A stretch of DNA of 64,000 nucleotides from Amphiura filiformis (GCF_039555335.1 NW_027305498.1:62001-126000), one strand, 5' to 3'. Shown: positions 1 to 10,290, counted from the first letter of the stretch. Notes: generated by a model not told the origin, from the letters alone. Translations and numbers: made by a program.

Positions 1-640
1 TGCCCCCCCATTTTTTACAGGTCACCTAAGGTTTCTTTTCTTTGTTGTATAGACATTAAGGTATGTTCTTTTTTTTATTTTTACGGGCCCCCTAAGACCC
101 CAGGCCTTGGGGTAACGCACCCCTTAACCCCCCTTGTCGGCGGCACTGTGAACAAATTACAGATCCCGCATCGGTAAAATGATGTGACCAACCTAAAAAA
201 TAGAAGCTTGTTATACATAACGGCTAAAAAATATCTCAGATCTCAGTGAGTATTTCGATTTGCCCACCCTTGTAGTAGTAGATTATATCTCTGGTTGTGG
301 CGGCGTTGCGAGCAGTGCAGTAGTAGAGCTATTGCAGAAGCGCTGTCAACCAACAGAAGGTGGATGAGGCAAGGCTGATAAAGGCTGAGAAGAGTACATA
401 CCGAAACAGCCCGGTGAAAACAAGGTGAATATGAGCTGTGGCATGGTATGTGCATCCCACATTGCATGCCTTTAGCAGTCTTTATATAAAGGCAGACATA
501 GTTCGTGGAAGCCGCACTGTCATAATTAGAAAAGCACAAGGTTTCAAGGAACTTCTTGATTAAAAACATTGAAGACCATCGAGTATCTGGCACTGCTTTG
601 ACCACGTCTAAATTGACAAAACTCTATGATGACCACTTAC
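1..640. other. non-coding flank or intron, no gene recognised
   Basis: Short C-rich and T-rich runs and no reading frame with recognisable protein features. It lies immediately downstream, in transcript sense, of the minus-strand EGF exon that ends at 641, so it is most likely intron of that gene. A 120-codon open frame on the minus strand (243-605) has no recognisable domain and is judged fortuitous. Confidence 0.5.
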
Positions 641-865
641 CTGCATCGCAGTTAATTCCATGCCATCCCGGTTCACAGTTACAATAATATTGGTTAATAT
701 CATTGACACACGTGCCTTTTACGCATGGTCCTGAAGTGCATTCATCTATATCTGCTTCGCAGTCAGGGCCTGTCCACCCACTTGGACATTGGCAAATAAA
801 GCTGTTAACTTGGTCGATACAGAATCCTCCATTTTGGCAAGGGGAACTGTTGCATTCATCAATGT
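641..865 (-). CDS. exon encoding two calcium-binding EGF-like domains (third in transcript order)
   Basis: Internal exon of a secreted or membrane EGF-repeat protein of the Notch/fibropellin kind. On the minus strand the acceptor reads ..aacag|ACATTGATG and the donor ..GATGCAG|gtaagt. The exon is 225 bp, phase 1 at both ends, and encodes 75 residues as two six-cysteine modules. Each starts DIDEC (calcium-binding signature) and keeps the Asp/Asn-hydroxylation pattern CxDxxxxFxC or CxNxxxxYxC. Module 1 has the O-glucose-type CNSSPC and the O-GlcNAc-type CPSGWTG contexts, but CQNGGFC has Phe where the O-fucose pattern CxxxxS/TC would need Ser or Thr. It shares length, phase and strand with the exons at 2951-3175 and 14146-14370, so it arose by exon duplication. 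The gene identity (Notch-like, fibropellin-like or other) cannot be fixed from three exons. Confidence 0.9.
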
Positions 866-1369
866 CTGTTCGGAAATGAGGGTTATTCAATATCTGTTAT
901 ATTTGATATTGTTTCAATGTTCCAATACCATATATATATATTAACTACAAGCTGTAACAAAATCCAATCTATGAATCACTTATTGACGTTTCACCTTCAT
1001 CTATGACATACTTCTTTGTCTTATTAATTCATATACTTTTAGCGTTTTTAAATGAAAGGACTGTATCCAACCCCATTAGTATATATACATGTAGAAGACA
1101 TTTGGCTGTTTGATATTTCTGGCCATGTGATTCGCTGATTTAAGCCTACCACGAAATTTTAAGAAGTCAAGATTGCATCTTGGACGTCTAAGAATTTCGC
1201 GGAACACTTATATCAACAATGGCAGAGCCAGAAATCCCAAACAGCCAATCATCTTATGTGTATTCAATTATTGACCAATGAAATGAACGCGTAAGATTTT
1301 ACACACCTAATATTTCTTGCACGTCTAAGATTGATAATTGTAGTGATGGACGGTATCACCAATGTGATA
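866..1369 (-). other. intron sequence, no gene
   Basis: Intron between EGF exons. The only structure seen is an imperfect inverted pair of about 22 bp, ttggctgtttgatatttctgg near 1102 and its complement at 1227-1248 (two mismatches), about 105 bp apart. It may be a degraded hairpin MITE. Confidence 0.5.
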
Positions 1370-2035
1370 CCCAGCAAACACAAAAACGTTTTAAATAAGT
1401 TATATTTTGGCTTTTGGTTTAGGTAAAAACGTTTTAATAACATTAAAATGTCGGGTTATATAAAGGTTATGATAACGTTTTAAAACGTTTTGTATGAAAA
1501 CACACTACAACAATATTTTTAAATGTTTTCAAAAAATGTTATTGTAAACTATTTTTGCAAACATTTTTGCAAAATATTGTGTCAATACTTAAAAAACATT
1601 ATGTTAAAATATTTGAACCCAGGAAACACAGAAATGTTCTTTTAACCTTTTAATAACATTTAAATGTCGGGTTATATAAAGGTCATGAAAACGTTTTTAA
1701 ACGTTATTGAAAATATTTTGGGCAAACATTTTTCGCAAAATATTTTTCAACTCCCAAAATAACATTCTGTTTAGAATGTTTTGTATCAAGTTTTCAAGAA
1801 TGTTTTTGGAATGTTATTAAAACGTTTTTACACCCTTTATATAACCCGACATTTAAACGTTTTCTGTAAAACATTTTCGTTTGCTGAGCAGTAGATTATC
1901 AAAAAATGTTTTTTAAGGTTATGAAAACGTTTTATACTCTTAATATACCGTTTATATAACCCGACATTTAAAGGTTTTTGACAACCTTTTATAACCTTTT
2001 GCGAATGATGACGAAGACGTTTTGTGTTTGCTGGG
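1370..2035. mobile_element. TA-flanked MITE of the CCCAGCAAACAC family, full copy
   Basis: Begins TA|CCCAGCAAACACAAAA and ends TTTTGTGTTTGCTGGG|TA, giving terminal inverted repeats of about 20 bp next to a TA dinucleotide on both sides. This resembles Tc1/mariner-type target duplication. The interior is AT-rich and made of repeated, inverted words such as aacgtttt and atgtcgggttatataaag, with no coding capacity. Partial relatives occur at 10291-10420, 13262-13481, 27080-27495 and 37108-37275, so this is a multicopy family. Superfamily assignment rests only on the TA flank. Confidence 0.75.
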
Positions 2036-2612
2036 TAGCTGCTGCAAAAACACCTTGAAAACTACTACCACCTCCTCCTACAGATACCATGCGCAGTCAT
2101 CGATCATAAAGTACCGTGGGATAGTCAGTTCAGTTAAGTTATAAGTTACGAAGAAACCACTTGGTAAATTTTAACAATATTCACTATTATCATTTTCCGG
2201 CATAGTTTGTCGGCAAAGTGGCGTATAGTGGGCCACCGCGAATAAAAAAACTTTTCGAAAAATCGGCTTTGAAGAAATGTCAATTTAAATTTGTGTTGTG
2301 TAAGTCAGACATTCATTAAATTTTGTAAACATGGTAAATGATTTGAAATTTCAGTAGTAAAGTAAATAGATTTTGTTTGTATATATTTTTCAAAAGAAAT
2401 AAAGACATACTATATCGCTGGCAAACTGAGAACAATAATTAAAAAAACTATACGCCACTATGGAAAACACGCAAAACGCAATAACCTAACCTAATGTTAA
2501 CCTTACGCCACCTCGATCGCCGTGTGATCCTATATGGCGTTACTTTTCATAGTGGCGTATAATAGGTCCGATACGTCACTATTGAATGTAGCTAAGTGTA
2601 CGCCACTATGAC
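2036..2612. repeat. region with recurring TACGCCACTATG words in both orientations
   Basis: TACGCCACTATG or its complement occurs at about 2218-2230 (reverse, partial), 2451-2462, 2503-2510 (partial), 2548-2559 (reverse) and 2599-2610. The same words reappear at 45785-46040. No gene seen. It could be a degraded MITE with internal repeats or a small tandem family. Confidence 0.45.
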
Positions 2613-2950
2613 ATGCAATGTTTTTCATTTTTGCGGATATCTCTTAATTATAAAATGTGTATAAAAAAAAATATATATATATTAAAACGCGAGTGCGCGT
2701 GTGTGGTGAGAGCGACACACAAGCGACACGCAAGTAAGCGGGCAGAGCGTATAAAAATGATAAAGCGCGTTAAACATGTTCAAGGAGGAACAAAACTATG
2801 CGGGCCAAACGGAAAATATAAAAAATATATAAGCGACAGGAGAAAAACGCAAGCATCTGGCCAGAGTGTATAAAATTAAAGCGTGTTAAACGCGTAAACG
2901 CGCTTTATTTTATATGCTCTCCAGTACATTCATATATCTGCTTCACTTAC
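2613..2950. other. intron, no gene recognised
   Basis: AT-rich sequence with repeated words around gcgtgttaaacgcg and aagcgaca. An 86-codon plus-strand open frame (2613-2873) is basic and of low complexity with no domain, and is judged fortuitous. The donor of the next EGF exon lies at its right edge. Confidence 0.4.
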
Positions 2951-3175
2951 CATTATCGCAGTTCATTCCCTGCCATCCTGGTTCACAGATACAGGAATAC
3001 TGGTTAACATCATTGATACACATGCCATGCACGCATGGTCCTGAAGAACATTCATCTATATCTGCTTCGCAGTTAAGGCCTGTCCACCCACTTGGACATT
3101 GGCATGTATAGCTGTTGACTCGGTCGATACAGGATCCTCCATTTTGGCACGGGGAACTCTTACAATCATCAATGT
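2951..3175 (-). CDS. exon encoding two calcium-binding EGF-like domains (second in transcript order)
   Basis: Minus-strand exon with acceptor ..tgcag|ACATTGATG and donor ..GATAATG|gtaagt. It is 225 bp, phase 1-1, and encodes two EGF modules. Module 1 begins DIDDC and carries CKSSPC (O-glucose-type), CQNGGSC (O-fucose-type, intact here unlike 641-865), [10 protein letters not shown] (hydroxylation pattern) and CPSGWTG. Module 2 begins DIDEC with [16 protein letters not shown] and CEPGWQG. All twelve cysteines are present. The intron to the 641-865 exon is 2085 bp; the intron on the upstream side is about 11 kb and holds the 4.9-kb palindrome. The reading frame runs open past the acceptor into intron, but the conserved splice site and exon length fix the boundary. 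Confidence 0.92.
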
Positions 3176-3289
3176 CTGCAATGCCTGAAGATGAGAGAAG
3201 AGGGTAGGCATTTTGGATTTTAGTTTGACAAAACCAAGTGAATATTTGGTAGTCACTACAATATTTCCGGAGTTGCTTAGTCTCTTTTG

Positions 3290-3530
3290 CAAACTTTAGA
3301 AGTGGATCGTAGACGTGACTTAGGAGGTATGTGCCCTCCTCTCTGTTAAGGGTCTTGGTGCCCCGTCTCCTTATCTCCATTGCTTCCCGAACTTCTCTAG
3401 ATCGTCTGTCGTGCTCCAGCCCAAGGAGCTTAGATTCTTCCCAGTCTATAACGTGATTATCCCTTGCAACTTGATATGAAATGGCTGATTTTGTCTGTTC
3501 TATTTCTGATGTTCTGCGTTCCGAGCGAGT
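3290..3530 (-). pseudogene. Penelope-like element GIY-YIG endonuclease remnant (C-terminal part)
   Basis: The minus strand reads an open stretch with the order SAIS..V....[41 protein letters not shown]. This is the usual tail of the GIY-YIG endonuclease domain of Penelope-like retroelements: a Ser-Ala motif, an I-x-W stretch, then R-x-x-REA-x-x-IRR, a NRD/EG motif and a terminal DPLL-like end. Only about 80 residues are visible; the GIY..YIG core and the reverse transcriptase are absent. It lies in the intron about 115 bp upstream of an EGF exon, in the same orientation. The open frame joining it to the EGF exon is coincidental because a clean acceptor separates them. The family call is from motif memory. 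Confidence 0.6.
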
Positions 3531-3824
3531 GTTTGATGTTCAGCAAGTCTGGTACCGAAACATTAAGCAGAAGTGAAAAAGGCGAATGAGAAAAAGTACA
3601 CTCGCTCGGAACACACTCAAACTTGTTTCCCGGGAAAGTGTATCAGATGACCATGTCCGTCATATCTGATAAAGTCCTCCGATTAGTAAGACAAAATATT
3701 TTAGTGAGTACCAAATATCCAAAATGTCTATTTAATGAACAAACCTGATGAATCTATTCAACAAAGTGAAGAGGGTTATATTAAAAGTTCGCTACTTTAA
3801 TTCCAAAATGCCTCAACATACTTA
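3531..3824. other. intron spacer, no gene
   Basis: The sequence changes character at about 3530 (cgttccgagcgagtg, echoed in reverse near 3600 as cactcgctcggaac). That makes a short inverted pair around an ~80-bp core and could mark the end of a small mobile element. Nothing coding is recognised before the start of the large palindrome. Confidence 0.4.
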
Positions 3825-3949
3825 ATAGTTAGCCTCTCAGCCACGCGCAATTGGGAAATGGTGTTCACTTTATGTTTGAAGTCGATTCTAGACCAAAATT
3901 TTCCGAGGAACACGATCCCGGTGGGCCTTTTTGAAAAAATGTGCCCAAA

Positions 3950-4640
3950 GTGCCATTTTCCGGGGGTGCTCCCATTTTGGGGGTCAAAATTTGTTTTTAA
4001 GCATTCTCTGGCCAAATATGGTATATTTGGTGTCTATTTATATGTTTTCGAGCATGACAAATCTATTCTGATAGTTTTTAAAATAAAAAATAGCTGCCTT
4101 ATGCTCAAAAATCCAAAATGGCGCCCAAAATGCCTTTTTCCGGGGGTGCTCCCATTTTGGGGGTCAAAATTTGTTTTTAAGCATTCTCTGGCCAAATATG
4201 GTATATTTGGTGTCTATTTATATGTTTTCGAGCATAATAAATCTATTCTGATAGTTTTTAAAATAGCTACCTTATGCTCAAAAATTCAAAATGGCGCCCA
4301 AAATGCCTTTTTTCCTGGGGTGCTCCTATTTTGGGGGTCAAAATTTGTTTTTAAGCATTCTCTGGCCAAATATGGTATATTTGGTGTCTATTTATATGTT
4401 TTCGAGCATAATAAATCTATTCTGATAGTTTTTAAAATAGCTACCTTATGCTCAAAAATTCAAAATGGCGCCCAAAATGCCTTTTTTCCTGGGGTGCTCC
4501 CATTTGGGGGTCAAAATTTGTTTTTAAGCATTCTCTGGCCAAATATGGTATATTTGGTGTCTATTTATATGTTTTCGAGCATGAAAATCTATTCTGATAG
4601 TTTTTAAAATAAAAAAATAGCTGCCTTATGCTCAAAAATC
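3950..4640 (+). repeat. ~176-bp tandem repeat, four copies, in left palindrome arm
   Basis: The word tatggtatatttggtgtct recurs at about 4017, 4197, 4373 and 4544, a spacing of 171-180 bp. Each monomer also contains tcccattttgggggtcaaaa, ttttcgagcat and caaaatggcgcccaaaa. The 249-codon open frame through it (3858-4607) is just the repeat read in one frame and shows no protein family. The mirror-image array in the right arm has three copies. Confidence 0.9.
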
Positions 4641-5249
4641 CAGAATGGTGCCTAAAATGCAATATTTGTCCAAATTAAAATATTTCCCCATGTAGGAACA
4701 TTTTAAAAATGATTTTAGTACCTATTTGCATTGTGTGGGGTACAAAGATCACAATCAATCTATTTTCAAAATTCAAAATGGCTGCTGCATACCCAAAAAT
4801 CAAAATGGCGGCCAAAACGATGTAGTAATATGGCCAAAAGAAAACAATGTTCCACAACTTTAGTGTCGAAAATTAAGTGTTAAAATTTAAATATAATTAT
4901 GTAGAAATGTGTTGGCAGCAGTTTATGAAAGCTCAAAATGGTTGCTATTGGCTTGAAATCATACTAGTAATGTCCGTCACATAGCTCATAATGGCTGTTT
5001 GTACTAGTATATGATAATGATCTTAGGTTCAATTTTCATTTTCTTGATTTAAACTTATATTGCAGCTCCCTTCAAAATCCAAAATAGCTGCAAGAACCAA
5101 AACACCACCTAATTGTGATTTGCTGTTCGCAGGTCATGTTGATCGCCATTTTGAACACCAATTTACCTTAATTACCGTTACATTCAAGATGGCCGATGAA
5201 GTTTATTTCGTATTTTCCTATTTCATATAGTTAATATTAATTGTCATTT

Positions 5250-6240
5250 TTACGAGTCATCTTCTGAACTCTCTTCACTCAACGTTACCTCTTCGTCCTC
5301 TGAATCTTCAGAGTCGATGATCAGATCATATCCCCTTAGTTCTGTTGGGATTTCTGGAGTCGGCATGACTGCTTCTGGTGGTTCATCCCCTTCCTCCTCT
5401 TCCACCATCTGTCTCACCTCATCTTCATTTGGAAGAGTGCCGAACCACGGTACCAAACGGGCTTAAGAACATCATCATCATCAAGCTCCCAGCCGTAGTA
5501 TAGAGGATTCTGATGTTTGAACATACCAACCAGGCAATTAACCATACAGTTTACTACCAAGTTTGCACGTTGGATGTGGCATTTCATTGTTTTACTGTCA
5601 GGGTTAAGCCAGAGACCTTCAGAGAGCGGGTTACCTTCCGCTTCTTTCCCTTTCCACACATTCTCATTGCATAGCGACTATCCCCTGCCGTCTTTTCCTT
5701 CCTTGGCCTGTTGTAAACTATGTGAAGTATGAAGTCTGTAACTTCATTAACAGTGGCTACAGTTCCTTCAAGGCTAGATAGAAGTTCTAGGCTTTCGGGA
5801 TTCTGTTGCCTCTTGGTAAAGGCTCTCATTTTAGACCGGCCATAAAAAGGTTGCGTGAAGTTGCTGCCTGTTACTACATGAAAAGCAGGTAGGCTCTTGC
5901 AAATATCTCTTCCAAGGTGATTTACAAGAGACTTGATATGGTACGTTATGCCTGCTCTTGACAGCCTGGTCCCTTTTCTGAAATACGGGTTCTTAGTAGC
6001 ATTTTCTGCTACAAATAGCAACAGAATAAATACATTTGTGTCATCAGCTACCACACAAGTAGTATGTGTTGCAGTAGAATACACTGCGAGGAAAGCCAGG
6101 CGAGGGTCAGCTTCTCTTTGATAGGAGCACAGCTCTGGGATTTCTCTATTACTGACTCTGGTTCTGACGGAAGGCAAAAACACACATGACACTTTGTGAC
6201 AAACACATCTCTTCCTGGAGTAGATTCATCAGATAAGATG
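5250..6240 (-). pseudogene. PIN/XPG-like multicopy protein, frameshifted copy in left palindrome arm
   Basis: Minus strand. The order is: QREADPRLAF, an alternating hydrophobic strand with VVADDTNVFILLL, GRDICKSLPAFH, TGSNFTQPFYGRSK, NEVTDFILHIVY, then after frame changes near 5580-5650 and 5450 a YGWELDDDDVLKPVWYRG segment and an acidic tail ending ESSEDDS at about 5253. The E-A-D...D-D-T/S-D pattern resembles the acidic core of PIN/FEN1-XPG-like nuclease folds, seen in a large family of uncharacterised, repeat-associated invertebrate proteins. At least two frame breaks split it, and the N-terminal part is missing because the palindrome centre cuts it off. The nuclease role is inferred from motif shape only. 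Confidence 0.6.
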
Positions 6241-6242
6241 AA

Positions 6243-6372
6243 GGGTCGTCCAGAAAAAGGAAAAGAAAGAAGATTAACTCACCTTGACCAACAGTTACCA
6301 CAGCTTGGTGAATGGAATGACTTCCTTACAAATGAATCCAACAAACTGCAGCTAACGCAACTTCTAGCTGAT
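6243..6372 (+). other. unique centre of the palindrome
   Basis: This 130-bp single-copy spacer reads on the plus strand GKERRLTHLDQQLPQLGEW.DFL.NESNKLQLTQLLADF, in frame with the first part of the right-arm pseudogene. It supplies the upstream part of the PIN-like protein that the left-arm copy lacks. The inverted duplication therefore copied from inside this gene, and the original gene is the plus-strand right-arm copy. Confidence 0.6.
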
Positions 6373-7473
6373 TTCATCTTATCTGACGAATCTACTCTAT
6401 AGGAAGATGTGTTTTTGTCACAAAGGGTCATGTGTGTTTTTGCCTTCCGTCAGAACCAGAGTCAGTAATACGAGAAATCCCAGAGCTGTTCTCCTATCAA
6501 AGAGAAGCTGACCCTCGCCTGGCTTTCCACGCAGTGTATTCTACTGCAACACATAATACTTGTGTGGTAGCTGATGACACAGATGTATTTATTCTGTTGC
6601 TATTTGTAGCAGAAAATGATACTAAGAACCTGTATTTCAGACAAGGGACCAGGCTGTCAAGAGCAGGCATAACGTACCATGATATCAAGTCTCTTGCAAA
6701 TCACCTTGGAAGAGATATTTGCAAGAGCCAACCTGTTTTTCATGTAGTTTTTCATTTCATTCATTTCATTCGGTTGCGAAGCAGGCGACTACAAAGTTTC
6801 TCCATGTACTACGATCTGAAGCCAAAGCGGCAATGGCTTCTGGCAGTAGAAAGATAGTAGTAACAGGCAGCGACTTCACGCAACCTTTTTATAGCCGGTC
6901 TAAAATGAGAGCCTTTACCAAGATGCAACAGAATCCAGAAAGCCTAGAACTTCTATCTAGCCTTGAAGGAACTGCAGCCAATGTTAATGAAGTTACAGAC
7001 TTCATACTTCACATAGTTTACAACAGGCCAAGGAAGGAAAAGACGGCAGGGGGTAGTCGCTATGTAATGAGAATGTGTGGAAAGGGAAAGAAGCGGAAGG
7101 TATAAACCCCGTCTCAGGCTTCCCCATGACAGTAAATTAATGAAATGCCACATCCAACGTGCAACTTGGTAGTAAACTGTATGGTTAATTGCCTGGTTGG
7201 TATGTTCAAACATCAGAATCCTCTATACTACGGCTGGGAGCTTGATGATGATGATGTTCTTAAGCCCGTTTGGTACCGTGGTTCGGCACTTCCAAATGAA
7301 GATGAGGTGAGACAGATGGTGGAAGAGGAGGAAGGGGATGAACCACCAGAAGCAGTCATGCCGACTCCAGAAATCCCAACAGAACTAAGGGGATATGATC
7401 TGATCAGCGATTCTGAAGATTAGAGGACGAAGAAGTCCAGTTGAGTGAAGAGAGTTCAGAAGAGGACTCGTAA
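6244..7473 (+). pseudogene. PIN/XPG-like multicopy protein, longer but broken copy
   Basis: The plus-strand order is: EWNDFL / NKLQLTQLLADF (spacer), a stop near 6400, then CFCLPSEPESV, QREADPRLAFHAVYS, CVVADDTDVFILLLFVAE, GRDICKSQPVFH. A 113-bp insertion (6748-6860) shifts the frame. After it come TGSDFTQPFYSRSK, NEVTDFILHIVYNRP, another break near 7105, HPTCNLVVNCMVNCLVG, YGWELDDDDVLKPVWYRG, and an acidic tail to about 7473. DDTD keeps all acidic positions whereas the left-arm copy has DDTN. No convincing start codon or promoter is visible. Both copies are non-functional as they stand. Function beyond 'PIN-like fold' is unknown. Confidence 0.6.
6748..6860. mobile_element. SINE-like short insertion in one palindrome arm
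   Basis: The left arm reads (as complement) catgtag|taacaggcagc without interruption. The right arm has 113 extra bases between catgtag and taacaggc, with GTAG repeated at both edges as a likely 4-bp target duplication. The insert begins with T-rich ttttcatttcattcattt and contains ttgcgaagcaggcgactac. It postdates the arm duplication. Small size and a simple-sequence edge suggest a SINE fragment, but no A/B boxes are clear. Confidence 0.6.
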
Positions 7474-8049
7474 AAATGACAATTAATAACTATATGAAAT
7501 AGGAAAATACGAAATAAACTTTATCGGTCATCTTAAATGTAACGGTAATTAAGGTAATTGGTGTTCAAAATGGCGATCAAAATGACCGGCGAACAGCAAA
7601 TCACAGTTCTTGCAGCTATTTTGGATTTTGAAGGGAGCTGTAATATAAGTTTAAATCAAGAAAATGCAAATTGAACCTAAGATCATTATCATATACTAGT
7701 ACAAACAGTCATTATGAGCTATGTGACGGACATTACTAGTATGATTTCAAGCCAAAAGCAACCATTTTGAGCTTTCATAAACCGCTGCCAACACATTTCT
7801 ACATAATTATATTTAAACTAACACTTAATTTTCGACACTAAAGTTGTGGAACATTGTTTTCTTTTGGCCACATTACTACATCGTTTTGGCCGCCATTTTG
7901 AGTTTTGGGTATGCAGCAGCCATTTTGAATCTTGAAAACAGATTGATTGTGATCTTTGTACCCAACACAATGCAATTAGGTACTAAAATAATTTTAAAAA
8001 TGTTCCTACATGGGGAAATATTTCAATTTGGACAAATATTGCATTTTAG

Positions 8050-8580
8050 GCGCCATTTTGGATTTTTGAGCATAAGGCAGCTTTTTTTTATTTAAAAAAC
8101 TACCAGAATAGATTTTTCATGCTCGAAAACATATAAATAGACACCAAATATACCATATTTGGCCAGAGAATGCTTAAAAACAAATTTTGACCCCTAAAAT
8201 GGGAGCACCCCGGAAAAAGGCATTTTGGACGCCATTTTGGATTGTTGAGCATAAGGCAGCTATTTTAAAAACTATCAGAATAGATTTTTCATGCTCGAAA
8301 ACATATAAATAGACACCAAATATACCATATTTGGCCAGAGAATGCTTAAAAACTAATTTTGACCCCCAAAATGGGAGCAACCACGTAAAAAAGCATTTTG
8401 GGCGCCATTTTGGATTTTTGAGCATAAGGCAGCTATTTTTGATTTTGAAAACTATCAGAATAGATTTTTCATGCTCGAAAACATATAAATAGACACCAAA
8501 TATACCATATTTGGCCAGAGAATGCTTAAAAACTAATTTTGACCCCCAAAATGGGAGCACCCCCGGAAAAGCGCACTTTG
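8050..8580 (-). repeat. ~176-bp tandem repeat, three copies, in right palindrome arm
   Basis: The word tgctcgaaaacatataaata recurs at about 8120, 8292 and 8472 (spacing 172 and 180 bp), mirroring the four-copy array of the left arm. No protein family is seen in its open frames. Confidence 0.9.
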
Positions 8581-8702
8581 GGCACATGTTTTCAAAAAAG
8601 GCCCACCGGGATCGTGTTCCTCGGAAAATTTTGGTCTAGAATCGACTTCAAACATAAAGTGAACACCATTTCCCAATTGCGCGTGGCTGAGAGGCTAACT
8701 AT

Positions 8703-9945
8703 AAGGGCTGGGGTATGAGCGACCTTGAAGTACCGGTATCTGGAGAGGGGAAGCAATGAGTTACCCCAAATCACAGCGGCAGGTAGTATATATTTATTTT
8801 GGAAGGTTCGTGTTTGTTTTAAATTTTGGGGCGTTTTTCCAACATTTGATATTTTCGGTGATATTTCAAAAGGCGTCATGCGAAAGACAACTCTTTGGGC
8901 ACCTGGTTTGTTCTTGTTATTGCAGTTCTTTTCCACATACCTACGTTAACATTCGATTGGGTGATTTACTAATATTATATATTTTATGACTGCAATTTGG
9001 CGTTTTCAATGCGTTTTACACGTATCATGAAATTAACGCAAATATCTAGTCACGCTGCTTTTAGAATTTTTACCTGATCGTCGGCTTTTGCAGGCAACAG
9101 AATGCAGACTGGCTCACGATGTCGTATTCCTCTATGTGGTTCACTCATTGATAAAATGAGTTTGCATTCCTTGTAACAACACACACATTGCCGTCTGGAA
9201 ACCGGGTCTGGTGCTGATTTTGGAACAGCCAATAGACTTCAGCGCCGTATCAAATCTCATAAAAACCACACGACTGACGACTATGTGTTTATGTTTCCCG
9301 CACGAAAGCTTGTGTCTACATCTATTACTATACTTCTTTGGAAACGTTGACCTTTGACCATTCTTTGTATAACGCCCTGATATGACCTTGATATGTTCGC
9401 TTGATTGGGTACGTTATAGCATCCATTTAATTGTTAGGACTTGGTCAGTAGATAATACTTGCAGGGATACAATAGTTTAACATGGTGTGTGAGCATGGTG
9501 AAAGACTCATTATTGATTAGGCGCAGACATATTAAAGGCACAGGTCCTTTGCGTGTATAGCAGAAAATTATAATAGAATGTGTGAATAGAATGTTTGGAA
9601 TTTTGCAACTAAAATACTAACTGCATTCTGCATTATATATTTATTTATTTATTTAGGCCTATGCCTATTTATTTATTTACTGACTTATTTATTTATTTAA
9701 TTTATTTGGTATATTAGTTAGTAGGCCTATTTAGTAATATTCCATGATAGGCCTACGTCGGTTTATTATTGATTGTTGATAACTTGACAACTTGATTGAT
9801 TGATCGATTGATAGTCATTTCACATTATATTCCTAGTTTATAGGCCAATTTGAATAGCATCGTACATTAGATAAATAGACCTATCAGTATTGATTTATTA
9901 TATTCAGCAATATCAAGGATTACTATCAAACTTCTCATAGCTGAT
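8703..9945. other. intron or intergenic stretch, no gene
   Basis: No recognised coding or mobile feature. At 9640-9720 there is an imperfect (TTTA)n microsatellite. A minus-strand open frame at 9050-9232 with a few cysteines ends at a plausible donor (CAG|gtaaaa near 9073) but lacks a convincing polypyrimidine tract upstream, so it is not called. Confidence 0.4.
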
Positions 9946-10018
9946 TGACAGTTGGCTCAGTGGTAACGCAGTAGGTTTTACAACACCGAGGTCCCAGGTT
10001 CGACTCCCACCTCTGCCT
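9946..10018 (+). repeat. tRNA-like SINE head or tRNA pseudogene
   Basis: Contains an A-box-like TGGCTCAGTGGTAACGC and a B-box-like GGTTCGACTCCC with about tRNA spacing, followed by cacctctgcc and a T-run. The two halves of the acceptor stem (gacagtt / cctctgcc) pair poorly, so a working tRNA is unlikely. A tRNA-derived SINE, perhaps running to about 10180, fits better. No second copy of the body is seen in this window. Confidence 0.5.
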
Positions 10019-10290
10019 ATTTTTTGCAAGGCTGAGAAAAAAATGAAATTTCTGGACTGCAAACTTATTTGGCGCGCGATCTGAGCTGGTCCTTTTCTGG
10101 TGGCTGTGTCTGTTACAGGCACACTCCTTCTGCATCCAAACCAGGTTCACGCTCATTACACCTCCCTTAATTGAGTGTCAGTAATTTGAGTTGACATGGT
10201 TACCGATCCATGTCTATCCTATCTATAACACGCTCAAATAAGTGCAAAAATTACTTACGCTAACACTGTTTGGAAAAAAGACCTACCACA

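Larger units (their letters stand above)
3825..6242 (+). repeat. left arm of a 4.9-kb near-palindrome
   Basis: Starts atagttagcctctcagcc and is mirrored, with substitutions and small indels, by 6373-8702, which ends in the reverse complement of those bases. The 130-bp spacer at 6243-6372 is unique. The arm contains, from outside in, a ~176-bp tandem repeat, a stretch rich in caaaatggcggccaaaa words, and a minus-strand PIN-like pseudogene. The outer ends read TA|GTTAGCCTC on each side, compatible with a TA target duplication. Arm divergence, unequal repeat numbers and an arm-specific insertion show the duplication is not recent. Confidence 0.9.
6373..8702 (-). repeat. right arm of the 4.9-kb near-palindrome
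   Basis: Reverse complement of 3825-6242. It begins ttcatcttatctgacgaatc and ends gtggctgagaggctaactat. It differs from the left arm by a 113-bp insertion at 6748-6860, a missing stretch after 7100, scattered substitutions, and one fewer ~176-bp tandem monomer. Confidence 0.9.

Noticed and set aside
243..605. 120-codon minus-strand open frame next to the EGF exon
   Set aside because: No domain and no EGF-like cysteine spacing; it sits after the exon's donor site.
3858..4607. 249-codon plus-strand open frame
   Set aside because: It is the ~176-bp tandem repeat read in one frame; it is not kept open in the mirror arm and has no domain.
9050..9232. Possible minus-strand exon with a CVCCYKEC motif and a CAG|gtaaaa donor
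   Set aside because: No convincing acceptor or polypyrimidine tract, no recognised domain, and no phase match to neighbouring exons.
9946..10018. Functional tRNA gene
   Set aside because: A- and B-box words are present but the acceptor stem does not pair; treated as a SINE head.
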